Positions 33,403-42,427 of a stretch of DNA of 64,000 nt are shown here, in pieces (the stretch's first letter is position 1; every line of letters starts with the position of its first letter). This stretch comes from Ruminococcus sp. Its GTDB lineage: Bacteria; Bacillota; Clostridia; Oscillospirales; Ruminococcaceae. The stretch spans positions 62,001-126,000 of the forward strand of contig JAFXVT010000011.1 of assembly GCA_017534835.1 (NCBI GenBank). The letters run 5' to 3'. Below the pieces are notes generated by a model that searched no databases, was not told the DNA's origin, and saw only the letters and a program-made list of their open reading frames with translations. Made by a program: the position numbers and the translations under genes.

Positions 33403-34233
33403 ATGCCATTTTGTCAGAACTGCGGCAGACTTCTCGCAGAAAACGAAGTATGTACCTGCACAAGCGGAGGATCCGCTGTCGATCTCAGCAAGGATCCGAC
33501 TCCCACACCTCCTCCGGCTCCCGGACCGATACCTACGCCTCCTCCGGCACCCGGACCGATACCTACACCTCCTCCGGCACCCGGACCGATCCCTACACCT
33601 CCTCCGGCACCCGGTCCTGCTTTTGATAATACACAGAACGTTTACAACAACATAAACGGCGTTCAGCCCCAGAAGAAAAAGGGCGGCTTATGGTGGATAT
33701 GGCTCATCATAATACCGATCATCCTCGTTGTTCTGCTCGTTCTTGCAGTCCTCGCAGCGATACTTGTTCCTGCTATGATAGGCTATACCAAAAAATCCAA
33801 TGTAACGTCAGCAAACTCTGCCGCAAGCTCGGCTTACAAAGCTGTAAACACTGCTTTAACTGAAATGGATGAGGAAGGATACACGATCAACGGCTACTAT
33901 ATCGTATGCTCTGATGAAAAGTACAACTACAACATTCCGAGCAATTTAGATATGGATAAATTCTATGATAAGATAGATAGTTACTGGGTTGACAGCGACA
34001 GCAAGGATTGGTTCGTTGTCGTTGAGTACGGATATGCTTCGTACTCTGCTTGTTCCGAAAGCTGGTCAGATAATGTCGTAGGTACCTATCCGAAGGCGGC
34101 AACTGTAGATGCGCCCGCATACTATAACACCTACACAGTCTCGACGACCAAAGACAATGCTTCGCTTACAAAGCTTTACAACGATGCTGCTCCAAAGGTA
34201 AAGAGCCTCGCTGAGTCCTATACATATTATTGA
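33403..34233 (+). CDS. Zinc-ribbon / proline-repeat / pilin-like membrane protein
   Basis: 276 residues from the ATG at 33403. N-terminal zinc-ribbon half (C4, C7, C17, C19), then four tandem copies of a 10-residue Pro-rich unit (PTPPPAPGPI, about 35-72; 30-bp DNA repeats), a linker NTQNVYNNING, a membrane span (about 96-125) and an outer domain. The end of the span (LAVLAAILVPAMIGYTKKSN) closely resembles the N-terminal helix of type IV pilins and pseudopilins, but the prepilin cleavage site (G before FTLIE) is absent. So it is probably a membrane-anchored protein that borrowed the pilin helix, with the zinc ribbon inside and a beta-rich domain (WFVVVEYGYASYSA) outside. Function unknown. Confidence 0.8.
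   Translation: MPFCQNCGRLLAENEVCTCTSGGSAVDLSKDPTPTPPPAPGPIPTPPPAPGPIPTPPPAPGPIPTPPPAPGPAFDNTQNVYNNINGVQPQKKKGGLWWIWLIIIPIILVVLLVLAVLAAILVPAMIGYTKKSNVTSANSAASSAYKAVNTALTEMDEEGYTINGYYIVCSDEKYNYNIPSNLDMDKFYDKIDSYWVDSDSKDWFVVVEYGYASYSACSESWSDNVVGTYPKAATVDAPAYYNTYTVSTTKDNASLTKLYNDAAPKVKSLAESYTYY
33505..33616 (+). repeat. 30-bp coding tandem repeat (Pro-rich linker)
   Basis: Nearly identical 30-bp units encoding PTPPPAPGPI, four in a row. The third gene of the trio has only one unit, so copy number has changed between paralogues. Confidence 0.85.
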
Positions 34234-34240
34234 TGAAAAA

Positions 34241-34273
34241 GCCGCTGTCGGGGAAGTCCCGGCAGCGGTTTAT
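34241..34273 (+). terminator. Hairpin after the second pilin-like gene
   Basis: GCCGCTG..GGG pairs with CCC..CAGCGG; the following T run is short, so termination may be partial. Confidence 0.6.
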
Positions 34274-34343
34274 GTTATGATTGTACAAATATGAGATATT
34301 ATGCTGTTGAAGTACAGCATTTGATAAAAAATCGGAAAAACTC

Positions 34344-34396
34344 TTGAATTTTCCGGAGATTTGGAATATAATAGTACATATGGGCGGTTTACCCAT
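34344..34396 (+). promoter_or_regulatory. Promoter and leader hairpin of the third pilin-like gene
   Basis: TTGAAT (34344-34349), 17 bp, TATAAT (34367-34372), then ATGGG..CCCAT (34380-34396). Confidence 0.6.
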
Positions 34397-34423
34397 GAAA
34401 TAATTATAATAGGAGTGACAATT

Positions 34424-35122
34424 ATGCCTTTTTGTCCCAACTGCGGCAAGATGCTTGCCGACAATGAAGTTTGCAACTGCACCGGCGGTGCAACTGCATC
34501 ACCCAACAGCATACCCACACCTCCCCCTGCTCCGGCTCCTGAGTTCAACAACACTCAGAATGTCTACAACAACATAAACGGAGCTCAGCCCAAGAAGAAA
34601 ATGAGCGTTGGTAAGATCCTTCTCATTATCTTTATCCCGATCATTCTTATCATTCTTATAATCGGCGGTATCCTTGCGGCTATCCTCATTCCTTCGATGT
34701 CAGGATACGTCAAGAAATCAAAAATCTCTTCACAGAACGTCTCTGCTTCCTCTGTATATAAAGGTGCAAGTTCAGCCTTGACAGAGCTGGATGCCGCAGG
34801 CAATAACGTAAGCGGCTACTTTATCATTGCTTCTGACAAGTCCAAGAACGTAAATGTTCCCAATGACAAATTCGACCTCAACAAATTCTATGACCAGATG
34901 GACAGCTACTACGCAGACAACAGCAAGTGCGAATGGTTCGTGGTTTGCTATTCAGGTACTGCAACATACGCTGCTTCCGCAGAATCGTGGGGCGATAAGG
35001 TCGTTGGTACATATCCCATGCAGGCTACGGTTGACAGAGGTGCTTGCCTCTACAATTCATACTCTTATGAAAAGTCGGCTCTCAAGGACATCTACGCAGA
35101 CGCTAAGGCCAAGATCAACTGA
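34424..35122 (+). CDS. Zinc-ribbon / pilin-like membrane protein, paralogue
   Basis: 232 residues from the ATG at 34424, selected because it gives MPFCPNCGKML like the preceding paralogue and has AGGAG upstream. Zinc ribbon C4, C7, C17, C19; a single Pro-rich unit; the linker NTQNVYNNINGAQP; a span (about 64-90) ending GGILAAILIPSMSGYVKKSK; an outer domain with CEWFVVCYSGTATYAA and WGDKVVGTYP. Same architecture as its neighbour, so the two come from a recent duplication. Pilin-type cleavage site missing here too. Confidence 0.8.
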   Translation: MPFCPNCGKMLADNEVCNCTGGATASPNSIPTPPPAPAPEFNNTQNVYNNINGAQPKKKMSVGKILLIIFIPIILIILIIGGILAAILIPSMSGYVKKSKISSQNVSASSVYKGASSALTELDAAGNNVSGYFIIASDKSKNVNVPNDKFDLNKFYDQMDSYYADNSKCEWFVVCYSGTATYAASAESWGDKVVGTYPMQATVDRGACLYNSYSYEKSALKDIYADAKAKIN

Positions 35123-35131
35123 ATATGAAAA

Positions 35132-35176
35132 TGCCCGGAAGCGGTCACGTGACTGCCTCCGGGCTCTTTTTTATTC
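35132..35176. terminator. Bidirectional terminator
   Basis: GCCCGGA..AGTCACGTGACT..TCCGGGC-type stem followed by TTTTTT, between the third pilin-like gene and the converging membrane protein. Confidence 0.8.
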
Positions 35177-36052
35177 TTTTACAAGCGACACCGTTTCGGC
35201 AGGCTTATCCTCTGTCCCGGGGACAGCACGTCCGAGGTAGAGCAGCGGTATTACCAAAGATGCGACGAATCCGATGACACCTACAATGGTGCCGATATAA
35301 GAGAATGTCTGGTGAAAAGAATTCGCATCTGCCAGCGAGAATGTGGCTGATCCAACTACCATACCAACGATGCCGATGAGCGATACGATCCTTTTTACAA
35401 GCATCAGCGCGACACTTAACAAGCCGCTGACACACGCAGAAGGAACTGCCGGGTGAGTTTTGTCCTCGCGGCGGAGGAATATGCTTACCAATATCAAAAA
35501 CAACAGACCGTAGGACCACATACTGATCATCAGAAGCACATACGTTACTATGATAAGCGGCAGACTGCTTTTCCATTTGATCTTGTTCAAGAGCGCATCA
35601 AGGATTATCAGTGATATTGCAGCTGCTGCGAGCACAATCAGCAGATTCGTGATACAATTCCTGAAAAAGACCCAGAAATACATTTTTTTGACGCCTCTGC
35701 TCATATCCTCAAATCTACCTGAATACACCGAGAAGAAGTTCAGGAGCGGTGAAAGGATACCCGTCAGGAGAGAGCCGGCGAAAGAGACTATCACTGCGAT
35801 AGATACCGGCTTTTTACTTTCCGGGGCGCGAAGCTTTCCGCGCAGGACGATCACCGCTATCACGATAAGAGGTATCGTAACAAAAATGAATCCTGTCAGG
35901 CTTAACGAGATATTCAGTATGATCACCGCTGCGCTGGCGGATCTGAATGCTGAAGCGACAAATTCAAGAACATTTATTATCGCGATGATCAAAAGAGCCA
36001 ACGCGGATACCTTCTCAAGTACCGGCGTCAGGGAAGTTTTTTTATTCTCCAT
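35171..36052 (-). CDS. Polytopic membrane protein of unknown function
   Basis: 293 residues with about seven or eight hydrophobic spans and no recognised motif. It ends with LYLGRAVPGTEDKP. The preceding gene encodes a protein with the same size and general layout, both ending in a region of the form IPL..L.R, so they may be distant paralogues. Ten bases separate the two genes, which follow pyk on the same strand. Confidence 0.75.
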   Translation of the reverse strand: MENKKTSLTPVLEKVSALALLIIAIINVLEFVASAFRSASAAVIILNISLSLTGFIFVTIPLIVIAVIVLRGKLRAPESKKPVSIAVIVSFAGSLLTGILSPLLNFFSVYSGRFEDMSRGVKKMYFWVFFRNCITNLLIVLAAAAISLIILDALLNKIKWKSSLPLIIVTYVLLMISMWSYGLLFLILVSIFLRREDKTHPAVPSACVSGLLSVALMLVKRIVSLIGIVGMVVGSATFSLADANSFHQTFSYIGTIVGVIGFVASLVIPLLYLGRAVPGTEDKPAETVSLVKE

Positions 36053-36062
36053 ATGTCACCTG

Positions 36063-36884
36063 TCAGCCTATCTTAGGCTGATCTTCAAATGATCTGCTGA
36101 GGAATACGAGAGGGATAAGTGCAAGCGAGATAACAACGAATGCATCGTTGTAGCTGAGGAGCGTGCTGAAGATCGTCGTATTCTTGACGAGGAGATTGAT
36201 AGGCTCGATGAATGCGTTGAAGAATGAGAACAGGAGAGCTGCTGCGATACCGCCGAAGCCGAAAAGCGAAGCGAACTTTGTATCGAGCTCCCTGCGTGAG
36301 AGCACGCTTATGATAAGAAGCAGCGGGAAGATGAATGCGCCTGCTCTTGTAACAAGAGAGATAGCAAGGAACATAACAACACCCACACCGGCATATGTCA
36401 CGATAAAGGTGATATTCTTGCTGTTCTTCTTGATGAGGTGATTCTGCGAATCGTATACAACGAAGGCGAATACTATCGCTGCAACAGCATAGAGCAGAAC
36501 GATGAACAGGTCTCTTACCGGGTGAGACATCTTACCGTATGCGTCCTTCTCGAGAGCGAATGAATAGATGAAGTCAGTCGCCTGATATACGATGAAGATT
36601 AGTGCCGAAGCAGCAGAAGCGATGATAGTGACCAGCTTGAGCTTGCCCTGACTTACCCAGCGAAGGATAAGTGCGACGCCGAGAACGATAACAGGGATAA
36701 ACAAGAGTACCTTTTCGAGACTGAGTATGATATTGAATACCTTTGACACTGTTGTCCAGTCATCTGCGAAAGACTTGATGGGCTTTATGAGAGCGCCGAT
36801 ACCTCCGCCGAGCGCAATAAGTATCGCAGCTACACCTGCTGCTATCTCTGCTATTTTGCTGAAATTCACTTTGTTTGTGTTCAT
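36063..36884 (-). CDS. Polytopic membrane protein of unknown function
   Basis: 273 residues with about seven spans; no catalytic or binding motif seen. Its start codon overlaps the pyk stop (ATGA), so it is translationally coupled to pyruvate kinase, which is unusual. May be a paralogue of the following gene. No function assigned. Confidence 0.78.
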   Translation of the reverse strand: MNTNKVNFSKIAEIAAGVAAILIALGGGIGALIKPIKSFADDWTTVSKVFNIILSLEKVLLFIPVIVLGVALILRWVSQGKLKLVTIIASAASALIFIVYQATDFIYSFALEKDAYGKMSHPVRDLFIVLLYAVAAIVFAFVVYDSQNHLIKKNSKNITFIVTYAGVGVVMFLAISLVTRAGAFIFPLLLIISVLSRRELDTKFASLFGFGGIAAALLFSFFNAFIEPINLLVKNTTIFSTLLSYNDAFVVISLALIPLVFLSRSFEDQPKIG

Positions 36885-38305
36885 TTTCCGATCCTCTCTA
36901 CTTTCATAAGATTTGTTGTGCCCGAAACACCGAGCGGTACGCCGGCTGTGATAGCGACAAGGTCACCGTCCTCGACGAGACGGTGAGCCTCAGCCTCATG
37001 GACAGCCGCCGCGAAGAGCTCGTCGGTACTGTTTTTTTCATCTATGATATAGGGAATGACTCCCCAGCTCATATTCATCTGTCTGCATACCACATCGCTG
37101 AGCGTGCAGCCGATAATAGGACAGAGCGGACGGTACTTCGAGATAAGGCGTGCTGTCTGTCCGCCGAGCGAAACTGTGATTATTGCTCTTGCGTCGAGGT
37201 CGTGAGCGGTAGTTACTGTTGCGTGAGCGATAGCCTCCGCGATACTTCCGTCGGGACAAGAGCTTCTCTTCGAGAACCTGCCCTTGTAGTCAATATTGTT
37301 CTCGGTGGTCTCAGCGATAAGAGCCATAGTCTTTACAGCCTCTACCGGATAAGCTCCGGCAGCAGTCTCGCCCGAGAGCATTATAGCGCTCGTGCCGTCG
37401 TATATCGCATTCGCAACATCGGTTATCTCAGCACGGGTCGGACGCGGATTCGTTATCATCGACTCCAGCATCTGTGTAGCTGTAACGACCTGCTTTCCGG
37501 CATTGTAGCCCTTGTGGATAAGGCGCTTCTGAATGGCAGGTATCTGCTCGAACGGTATCTCAACGCCCATATCTCCGCGCGCTACCATTATGCCGTCAGC
37601 AGCCTCAAGTATCTCGTCGATATTCTCGACACCGTCATTGTTCTCTATCTTCGCGATGATACGGACATCGAACCAGCCGAGGCTCTGAGTGAACTTTCTG
37701 AGGTAGTTGATGTCGGCAGCTGTGCGGACGAAGCTTGCCGCGATGAAATCGAAGCCCATTTTTGAACCGAATTCAAGGTCGTCCATATCTCTTTCGCTGA
37801 GATACGGCATCGAAAGCTTCACGCCCGGAACGTTGATGCCCTTATTGTTCGAGAGCTTTCCGCCGTGGATAACGCGGCACTGTATCTCGGTATTCGTCAC
37901 CTTCTCGGCAACGAGCTCGATAACGCCGTCATTTATGAGTATACGGGTACCGATGCTGACATCTCTCGGCAGCTTCTTGAAGCTGACCGAGCCTATTTCA
38001 GCGGTACAGGGTACGTCCTCGGTAGTGAGGGTGTAGGTGTCGCCGTCCTTTATTTCGACAGGCTTATCGTTCACGAATTTTCCGAGACGTATCTCAGGTC
38101 CCTTCGTGTCAAGCAGTGTTGCTATCGGCAGATCGAGCTCTTCACGCAGGCGCTCCACCTGACGGAAGCGCTTCTCGTGTGTAGCATAGTCACCGTGCGA
38201 AAAGTTGAAGCGTGCAACATTCATTCCCGCAAGCATAAGCTCACGCATTATATTTTCGTCATCTGTAGCTGGTCCTATAGTGCAGACTATCTTGGTTTTT
38301 CTCAT
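36881..38305 (-). CDS. pyk: Pyruvate kinase
   Basis: 474 residues, the length of the short form without the extra C-terminal PEP-utiliser-like domain. Makes pyruvate and ATP from phosphoenolpyruvate. KTKIVCTIGPAT start, IAKIENNDGVENID (catalytic Lys region), MVARGDMGVEIP and TQMLESMITNPRPTRAE are diagnostic. Followed without a gap by two membrane-protein genes. The helicase gene pcrA lies 24 bp upstream on the same strand, so these may share transcripts. Confidence 0.98.
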   Translation of the reverse strand: MRKTKIVCTIGPATDDENIMRELMLAGMNVARFNFSHGDYATHEKRFRQVERLREELDLPIATLLDTKGPEIRLGKFVNDKPVEIKDGDTYTLTTEDVPCTAEIGSVSFKKLPRDVSIGTRILINDGVIELVAEKVTNTEIQCRVIHGGKLSNNKGINVPGVKLSMPYLSERDMDDLEFGSKMGFDFIAASFVRTAADINYLRKFTQSLGWFDVRIIAKIENNDGVENIDEILEAADGIMVARGDMGVEIPFEQIPAIQKRLIHKGYNAGKQVVTATQMLESMITNPRPTRAEITDVANAIYDGTSAIMLSGETAAGAYPVEAVKTMALIAETTENNIDYKGRFSKRSSCPDGSIAEAIAHATVTTAHDLDARAIITVSLGGQTARLISKYRPLCPIIGCTLSDVVCRQMNMSWGVIPYIIDEKNSTDELFAAAVHEAEAHRLVEDGDLVAITAGVPLGVSGTTNLMKVERIGK

Positions 38306-38329
38306 AGTGTGATCGCTCCTCCCGATGGC

Positions 38330-40684
38330 TCAGACCTTTCTGAGCTTTGCGTAATTTGCCATGATCTTCTTTGTGCCGACCTTTTCAAACGCTATCTCAA
38401 GCATCGAATCATTTGCCATCGGCTTCACGGAAAGGATCGTTCCCTCGCCGAAAATGCTGTGCGCCACGCGCTCACCGACCTCGTAGGAAACGGCTTCCTT
38501 CGCGCCTGTCTGACGCTTTTCGCGTGCAAGCTGCTGCTGGAGCGTGGACGAACGCACCTCGGTAACGGAGTTGTCGCTCTCCTGAAGGCGGTTCTTGACA
38601 GCTGCGGCGTTGTCATTCTTGATGATGAGGTCTCTGCCTATCTCCTTTATGAAACGGGAAGTTACGTTGTGCTGGGTCTGACCGAAAAGCATACGTCTGC
38701 CCGCACTCGTGATGAAGAGCTTCTCCCTCGCACGTGTTATCGCGACGTAGGCAAGGCGGCGCTCCTCAGCGATGTCCTCCTCACTGTCTATGGAACGTGA
38801 GCTCGGGAAGATACCGTCCTCAAGTCCGGTGATGTAGACGTTGTCGTATTCAAGCCCCTTCGCGGAATGAATGGTCATCAGCGTGACCCTGTCCTCGCTT
38901 CCGTCATCGCGGTCAGCCTCGGTATAGAGCGCTACTTCCTCAAGGAAGCCGCCTAAAGTCGGCTCCTCGGCAGTATTCATATACTGCACGGCAGAGGTGC
39001 GGAGCTCTTCTACGTTCTCTATCTTGGTATCGCCGTTCTCGAGCGTTTTCAGGTAGCTCAGATAGCCGGTCCTGTCAAGGACGATGTCGATGAGCTCGTC
39101 AAGTCCGGATGTATCGGCTGCTTCGATAAGCTCCTTGAACATAGCCGCAGCCGCTCTCAGTGCCGATGCCTTCTTCGCCAGCGGAGCGTAGTCCTCACAG
39201 TGGAGTATGACCTCATACGGTGTGAGCTTGAGATCGCGGCTGATGTCGTCGATAAGAGCTATCGTCGAATCACCGATACCTCGCTTCGGCTCATTGATGA
39301 TACGTCTGAAACGGAGCATATCTCCGGTATTGTTTATGAATGCGAGATACGAAAGAATATCGCGTATCTCCTTGCGGTCGTAGAATCGCATACCGCCGTA
39401 CACACGGTAAGGGATATTCGCGCGGACGAGCGCACGCTCTATCGTGTTTGACTGGGCATTCATACGGTAGAGCACGGCATTGCGCGAATATGTACCGGTC
39501 ACATCGTGGTCCTTCTTTATCGAATCCGCAATGAACTGCGCTTCATCGTTCTCGTCATAAGCCTTGTACCAGTATATCTGCTCGCCCTTGCCCTTGTCTG
39601 TCCAGAGCGACTTTTCCTTGCGGCTCGTATTGTTCGAGATCACAGAATTCGCAGCATCAAGGATAGTCTGCGTAGAGCGGTAGTTCTGTTCAAGGCGCAC
39701 GACCTTCGCGCCCTCGAACTGCTCCTCGAATCCGAGGATATTCTCGATATTCGCACCGCGGAAACGGTAGATGCTCTGGTCATCATCGCCGACAACGCAG
39801 ATATTCCTGTGTACCTTCGAGAGCATCGAAACGAGCATGAACTGGACGTGGTTGGTGTCCTGATACTCGTCGACGAGGATATATCTGTACTTGTTCCTGT
39901 ACTTTTCGAGCACCTCCGGAAAATCACGGAATATCTCCACTGTCTTGCAGAGTATATCGTCGAAATCGAGGCTGTTCGCAGCACGGAGCCGCTCATCGTA
40001 GAGCTTATACAGCTTCGCGATAGTCTTCCTGCGGTAGTCCTGACCGGCATCCGCGAGCATCTCATCGGGAGTTATCATCTTGTCCTTGGCATTGCTTATC
40101 TCGGCAAGCACAGCCTTCGGGGCAAGCTGCTTCTCGGAGACGTCGAGCTCAGTCATAACGTTCTTTATCATTCGCTGGCTGTCATCGGAATCGTAGATAG
40201 TGAAGTTGCTGGTATATCCGAGCACAGGTATCTCGCTTCTGAGGATACGGACGCAAGCCGAATGGAACGTGGAAGCGTGAACGTTGAGGGCGTCCTCGCC
40301 GAGCATCGCGGAAAGCCGCTCCTTCAGCTCGCCGGCAGCCTTGTTCGTGAACGTGATAGCGAGGATATTCCACGGCTTTATAGGGTCACAGGCAACGATG
40401 CCGCGCATAGTATCTGCATCGTCCTCCCTGCCCTCCGCGTAGGCTCTGAGGAAAGCCTCGTCCATCGGGTCACCGCTGCGCGACTCATCATAATAGGCAT
40501 TTCCGAAGTTTATCATATTTGCGATACGATTTACAATGACCGTAGTTTTGCCGCTTCCGGCACCTGCGAGCACGAGAAGAGGTCCGTTCACTGTGAACAC
40601 CGCCTCGCGCTGTCTGTCGTTCATACGGCTGAAATACCTGTTTAGCGCGGCTTTTTTAGCTTCGTTAAAAGTATCCATATTCAT
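38330..40684 (-). CDS. pcrA: ATP-dependent DNA helicase PcrA/UvrD
   Basis: 784 residues from the ATG at 40684 (GGAG 9 bases upstream); the open frame extends much further but without a ribosome site and into the promoter. SF1A helicase: Walker A AGAGSGKTTV, motif II VDEYQDTN, QNYRST, and motif VI YVAITRARE. A C-terminal Tudor-like region ends in EKVGTKKIMANYAKLRKV, the RNA-polymerase-contacting part of PcrA. Acts in repair, conflict resolution and replication restart. Confidence 0.96.
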   Translation of the reverse strand: MNMDTFNEAKKAALNRYFSRMNDRQREAVFTVNGPLLVLAGAGSGKTTVIVNRIANMINFGNAYYDESRSGDPMDEAFLRAYAEGREDDADTMRGIVACDPIKPWNILAITFTNKAAGELKERLSAMLGEDALNVHASTFHSACVRILRSEIPVLGYTSNFTIYDSDDSQRMIKNVMTELDVSEKQLAPKAVLAEISNAKDKMITPDEMLADAGQDYRRKTIAKLYKLYDERLRAANSLDFDDILCKTVEIFRDFPEVLEKYRNKYRYILVDEYQDTNHVQFMLVSMLSKVHRNICVVGDDDQSIYRFRGANIENILGFEEQFEGAKVVRLEQNYRSTQTILDAANSVISNNTSRKEKSLWTDKGKGEQIYWYKAYDENDEAQFIADSIKKDHDVTGTYSRNAVLYRMNAQSNTIERALVRANIPYRVYGGMRFYDRKEIRDILSYLAFINNTGDMLRFRRIINEPKRGIGDSTIALIDDISRDLKLTPYEVILHCEDYAPLAKKASALRAAAAMFKELIEAADTSGLDELIDIVLDRTGYLSYLKTLENGDTKIENVEELRTSAVQYMNTAEEPTLGGFLEEVALYTEADRDDGSEDRVTLMTIHSAKGLEYDNVYITGLEDGIFPSSRSIDSEEDIAEERRLAYVAITRAREKLFITSAGRRMLFGQTQHNVTSRFIKEIGRDLIIKNDNAAAVKNRLQESDNSVTEVRSSTLQQQLAREKRQTGAKEAVSYEVGERVAHSIFGEGTILSVKPMANDSMLEIAFEKVGTKKIMANYAKLRKV

Positions 40685-40757
40685 ATATATCTTCTCCGTT
40701 AAAGATTGATTTGGTATTGTGTAAGTAAAATGGGCATATGAATTCATTATTGATTCT

Positions 40758-40786
40758 ATTATACCACAATTCAATGGATTTGCAAA
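40758..40786 (-). promoter_or_regulatory. Promoter of pcrA
   Basis: TTTGCA (40786-40781) or TTGCAA one base on, 16-17 bp, TATAAT (40763-40758) on the reverse strand. Confidence 0.6.
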
Positions 40787-40865
40787 GGCTTTTTTGAAAA
40801 AATGTACTGCTTTTATACTATGACACAAAACTGTAAACTTTTTGTGTATTATTAATACTTTTCTA

Positions 40866-40894
40866 TTGACGAGAAACAATAATTGGTGTATAAT
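40866..40894 (+). promoter_or_regulatory. Promoter of glgA
   Basis: TTGACG (40866-40871), 17 bp, TATAAT (40889-40894). Confidence 0.75.
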
Positions 40895-40951
40895 ATAATA
40901 TGTAAAGCTGCAATATAAACGCAGGAATAACTACAGATTGGAGTTGGATTT

Positions 40952-42406
40952 ATGAACAATATACTTTTTGCTGCTTCCGAATGTGTACCATTCGTTAAAA
41001 CAGGAGGTCTCGCAGACGTAGTCGGTGCTCTTCCGCAGTATATCAACAAGGACGAGTTCGATGTGAGGGTGATTCTCCCCTATTATACCTGCATTCCAGC
41101 TAAATACAGGGATAATTTCAAATACATCACTCACTTCTATATGGACTACGGTCTCCGTCCGGACGGCGTTCACGTAGGCATTATGGAGTATGAATACAAC
41201 GGCATCAAGTTCTACTTCGTCGATAACGAGTATTACTTCAAATGCGACTACCCCTACACCTCCGATACAAAGTGGGACATCGAGCGCTTCACCTTCTTCT
41301 GCAAGGCTGTGCTCGCTATCCTTCCCGTTATCGGCTTCCGCCCCGATATTATCCACTGCCACGACTGGCAGTCCGCGCTGATACCTGTGTTTATGCACTC
41401 TACATTTGCCACGAATCCGTTCTTCAGCTCGACCAAGACCATTATGACTATCCACAACCTCAAATTCCAGGGCGTGTGGGACATCGACACCTTCAAATAC
41501 AATACAGCTCTGCCGGACTATATGTTCACCTCCGACAAGCTCGAATTCAACAGGGCTGCCAATATGCTCAAGGGCGGTCTCGTCTATGCCGATTATATCA
41601 CAACTGTTTCCGAGACCTATGCCGAGGAGATAAAGTATCCCTTCTTCGGTGAGCAGCTCGACGGTCTTCTCCGCGCGCGCTCAGCGTCTCTCCGCGGTAT
41701 CGTGAACGGTATCGACTACAAGATATTCGACCCGTCCACAGACAAACAGATATTCGCTTCCTACACTGTCAAGGACGTCAAGGCAAAGAAGGCTGTCAAC
41801 AAGCAGAAGCTCCAGGAGGAGCTCGGTCTGCCAGTCGACAAGGACAAGTATATGATAGCTATAATCTCCCGTCTCACCGACCAGAAGGGTCTCGACCTCG
41901 TCAACTACGCTATCGAGCGCATCTGCGACGAGAACACACAGTTCGTGGTCATCGGTACAGGCGAGCAGAGATACGAGAATATGTTCAAGCACTATCAGTG
42001 GAAGTACCCCGACAGAGTTTGCGCTATCATCAAGTATTCCGACGACCTCGCTCACAAGCTCTATGCCGCTGCTGATACGATGCTGATGCCTTCACTGTTC
42101 GAGCCCTGCGGACTCACTCAGCTCATCGCACTTCGCTACGGTACTGTTCCGATAGTGCGCGAGACCGGCGGTCTCAAGGACACAGTGCAGCCCTACAACG
42201 AATTCGACGGCACAGGTACAGGCTTCTCGTTCGCGAACTACAACGGCGACGAAATGCTCGGTGCAATCAACTACTCCAAGTCAGTTTACTACGACCACCG
42301 CGCAGAATGGGACAAAATGGTCAAGAGAGATATGGAGGCTGACTTCTCATGGAACAGCTCTGCCCGTCAGTACGAGGGAATGTACAGCTGGATGATAAAC
42401 TGGTAA
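40952..42406 (+). CDS. glgA: Glycogen (starch) synthase, GT5
   Basis: 484 residues. Extends alpha-1,4-glucan from ADP-glucose. The N-terminal VPFVKTGGLADVVGALP (about 13-29) binds ADP-glucose, and the GT-B C-terminal half has SRLTDQKGLDL and EPCGLTQLIALRYGTVPIVRETGGL. Opens a three-gene cluster with a HAD phosphatase and a small protein. No glgC or glgB is in the window. Confidence 0.97.
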   Translation: MNNILFAASECVPFVKTGGLADVVGALPQYINKDEFDVRVILPYYTCIPAKYRDNFKYITHFYMDYGLRPDGVHVGIMEYEYNGIKFYFVDNEYYFKCDYPYTSDTKWDIERFTFFCKAVLAILPVIGFRPDIIHCHDWQSALIPVFMHSTFATNPFFSSTKTIMTIHNLKFQGVWDIDTFKYNTALPDYMFTSDKLEFNRAANMLKGGLVYADYITTVSETYAEEIKYPFFGEQLDGLLRARSASLRGIVNGIDYKIFDPSTDKQIFASYTVKDVKAKKAVNKQKLQEELGLPVDKDKYMIAIISRLTDQKGLDLVNYAIERICDENTQFVVIGTGEQRYENMFKHYQWKYPDRVCAIIKYSDDLAHKLYAAADTMLMPSLFEPCGLTQLIALRYGTVPIVRETGGLKDTVQPYNEFDGTGTGFSFANYNGDEMLGAINYSKSVYYDHRAEWDKMVKRDMEADFSWNSSARQYEGMYSWMINW

Positions 42407-42427
42407 GGAGCGTATATCCCCGACCTT

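Noticed and set aside
33505..33616. Repeat array as non-coding element
   Set aside because: The 30-bp units stay in frame and encode a Pro-rich linker, so it is a coding repeat.
39506..40645. 379-residue forward frame opposite pcrA
   Set aside because: Antisense shadow of the helicase motifs.
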